From Clostridiales bacterium (GTDB lineage: Bacteria; Bacillota; Clostridia; Christensenellales; Borkfalkiaceae), in NCBI GenBank assembly GCA_015069495.1, contig SVIN01000004.1, forward strand, positions 25,166-89,165: a DNA stretch of 64,000 bases. The letters run 5' to 3'. Shown here piece after piece: positions 62,886 through 64,000 of the stretch. A program made the position numbers and the translations under genes. How positions within the stretch are numbered: the first letter of the stretch is position 1; each line of letters opens with the position of its first letter. The notes under the pieces were generated by a model. It ran no database searches. It had not been told where the DNA came from and worked only from the letters and a program-made list of their open reading frames with translations.

Positions 62886-63785
62886 ATGAAAGAAGTTTTA
62901 CAACCTAAAAAGGTAAAAAAGACAACCTGCTTTGATGTTTTTAACTGTTTGTGGATGGTGTTGTTTTCGCTGTTCTGCTTGTTGCCTATTTGCATTATGG
63001 TATCAGCGTCGTTTTCCAGCGATAAAACGTTGGCGCAATACGGGTATACGTTGTTTCCCAAAGATATTACGTTTGACGCGTATAAATTTGTATTTCAATC
63101 GGGTGGATTGCTGTTGCGCTCTTATTTGAACAGTATTATCGTAACGGGCGCGGGTACAGTGCTGAATTTGTTTTTCAGCGCAATGATAGCCTTCCCGCTT
63201 TCGAAATACGATTTTGCGTATAAGCATTGGATTACTCCGCTGTTGTTGGTAACGATGCTCTTTTCTCCTGGGTTGGTGCCCACCTACATTTTGATTACTC
63301 AATTTTTACAATGGAAAGATACCATGTGGGTATTGATTATCCCGCAAATCGGTACAACGTTCAATATCATTTTATTGCGAACGTTTTTCAGCGATATTCC
63401 AAGAGAAATTGGTGAAAGTGCAAAAATAGACGGCTGTTCGGTGTTCCGTGAATTTTTAACCATCACGTTGCCTTTATCTTTGCCCGCGCTTGCCACTTGT
63501 TCCGTCTTGATGGCGCTTAGTTATTGGAACGATTGGGGAACGCCTTTCCTGTACATTGACCAATTCAATACGGATTTGTACACGGTGCAATATTTGATGG
63601 CGAAGTTGGAAGTGCAAGCCAAAGCTTGGTATGAAAATGCAGGGCTTATGGGGAACGATGAACAGAATATCAATTCCGTCATCATGTCTACCTGTATCAT
63701 CGGTACTCTGCCGATTATGTTCGTGTTCTTGTATTTGCAAAAATACATCGTAAAAGGCATGACGGTCGGCGCGGTGAAAGGTTAA
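62886..63785 (+). CDS. CUT1-type sugar ABC transporter permease (LplC/YtcP-like)
   Basis: The ATG at 62886 lies 6 bases after AAGGAGG; an in-frame TTG-side start is too close to that site. The 299-residue protein has six predicted membrane helices and the EAA loop ESAKIDGCSVFREFLTITLPLS. It is the partner of the LplB-like permease 11 bases upstream. The stop is followed by repeat-like sequence rather than a binding-protein gene within the window. Confidence 0.9.
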   Translation: MKEVLQPKKVKKTTCFDVFNCLWMVLFSLFCLLPICIMVSASFSSDKTLAQYGYTLFPKDITFDAYKFVFQSGGLLLRSYLNSIIVTGAGTVLNLFFSAMIAFPLSKYDFAYKHWITPLLLVTMLFSPGLVPTYILITQFLQWKDTMWVLIIPQIGTTFNIILLRTFFSDIPREIGESAKIDGCSVFREFLTITLPLSLPALATCSVLMALSYWNDWGTPFLYIDQFNTDLYTVQYLMAKLEVQAKAWYENAGLMGNDEQNINSVIMSTCIIGTLPIMFVFLYLQKYIVKGMTVGAVKG

Positions 63786-64000
63786 TCTAGAAAAGGCTCT
63801 GTCACATCACTTGGTTGATTTTTGACGGTAAAATACTACGAAATACTTCGTGTTTTACTCGGTTACAAAAGCCTGACAAAGGTTAAACCGAACAAGCCTT
63901 AAACAAATCTTGTTTGCATCTTCTGCCATACTTACGCTTGGCGTATGCTATACGCGGTCGCGCCATTATGGCAAAATCTACTAAACAATCTAAAGTTTAA
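63786..64000. other. Repeat-like non-coding right edge
   Basis: No gene is seen. GGCTCTGTCACATCAC near 63797 looks like the end of an insertion sequence. After it come short imperfect palindromes (ATACTACGAAATACTTCG) and decayed coding-like sequence in the same style as 16740-16860. The window ends before an element can be defined. Confidence 0.35.

Overview
The window looks like chromosomal DNA of an anaerobic gut-type Clostridia (Bacillota), possibly a Christensenellales-like lineage. The clues are moderate GC, AGGAGG-type ribosome binding sites, sigma-A promoters with 17-18 bp spacers, a tRNA-cysteine T-box leader, a SipW-type signal peptidase cluster, very large secreted proteins and dense glycan-degradation genes. 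The lineage guess is tentative. There are no rRNA or tRNA genes, and no CRISPR array or prophage was seen.

Region 1 (1-14319, plus strand) is a run of closely spaced genes for exported proteins: an InlB-repeat protein cut by the left edge, a probable lipoprotein, a helical-repeat surface protein with a Cys-containing C-terminal tail, a Gfo/Idh/MocA oxidoreductase, a 2103-residue modular protein with a TIM-barrel-like C-terminus, and a 36-residue acidic peptide. Region 2 (14320-24010) is mostly housekeeping: a DeoR-type regulator, an HTH-like protein, a Cys T-box leader driving cysE-cysS, a short alanyl-tRNA synthetase, a small unknown protein and a GH2 beta-mannosidase. A repeat-rich stretch lies on each side of the DeoR/HTH pair.

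Region 3 (24150-24545) is a compact unit: a GIY-YIG nuclease gene with its own consensus promoter between perfect 32-bp inverted repeats. Related repeat copies without the gene lie near 16865 and 39781. Region 4 (24607-27751, minus strand) is a SipW-like signal peptidase between two exported proteins with TasA/SipW-class signal peptides. Region 5 (28133-39682) is one gene for a 3849-residue Cys-rich lipoprotein with about 30 tandem short repeats, about seven longer repeats and two PPC-like domains.

Region 6 (39929-63785) is a glycan-utilisation locus: GH78-like and GH28-like enzymes, a gene remnant, an SGNH esterase, GH37-like and GH31 enzymes, three beta-helix proteins, a second Gfo/Idh oxidoreductase, a TIM-barrel-like protein, an AraC regulator, a second small acidic peptide and two CUT1 sugar ABC permeases. 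Four promoters here carry the same 31-bp element: two TTGYAAC-like heptads 21 bp apart, ending exactly 6 bp upstream of a -35 box followed by a 17-bp spacer. This predicts one AraC-activated regulon of about 11 genes, including araC itself. The substrate is inferred to be an acetylated plant-type glycan.

The most novel items are the AraC operator set, the nuclease/inverted-repeat unit, the pair of small acidic peptides next to surface-protein genes, and the giant Cys-rich lipoprotein.
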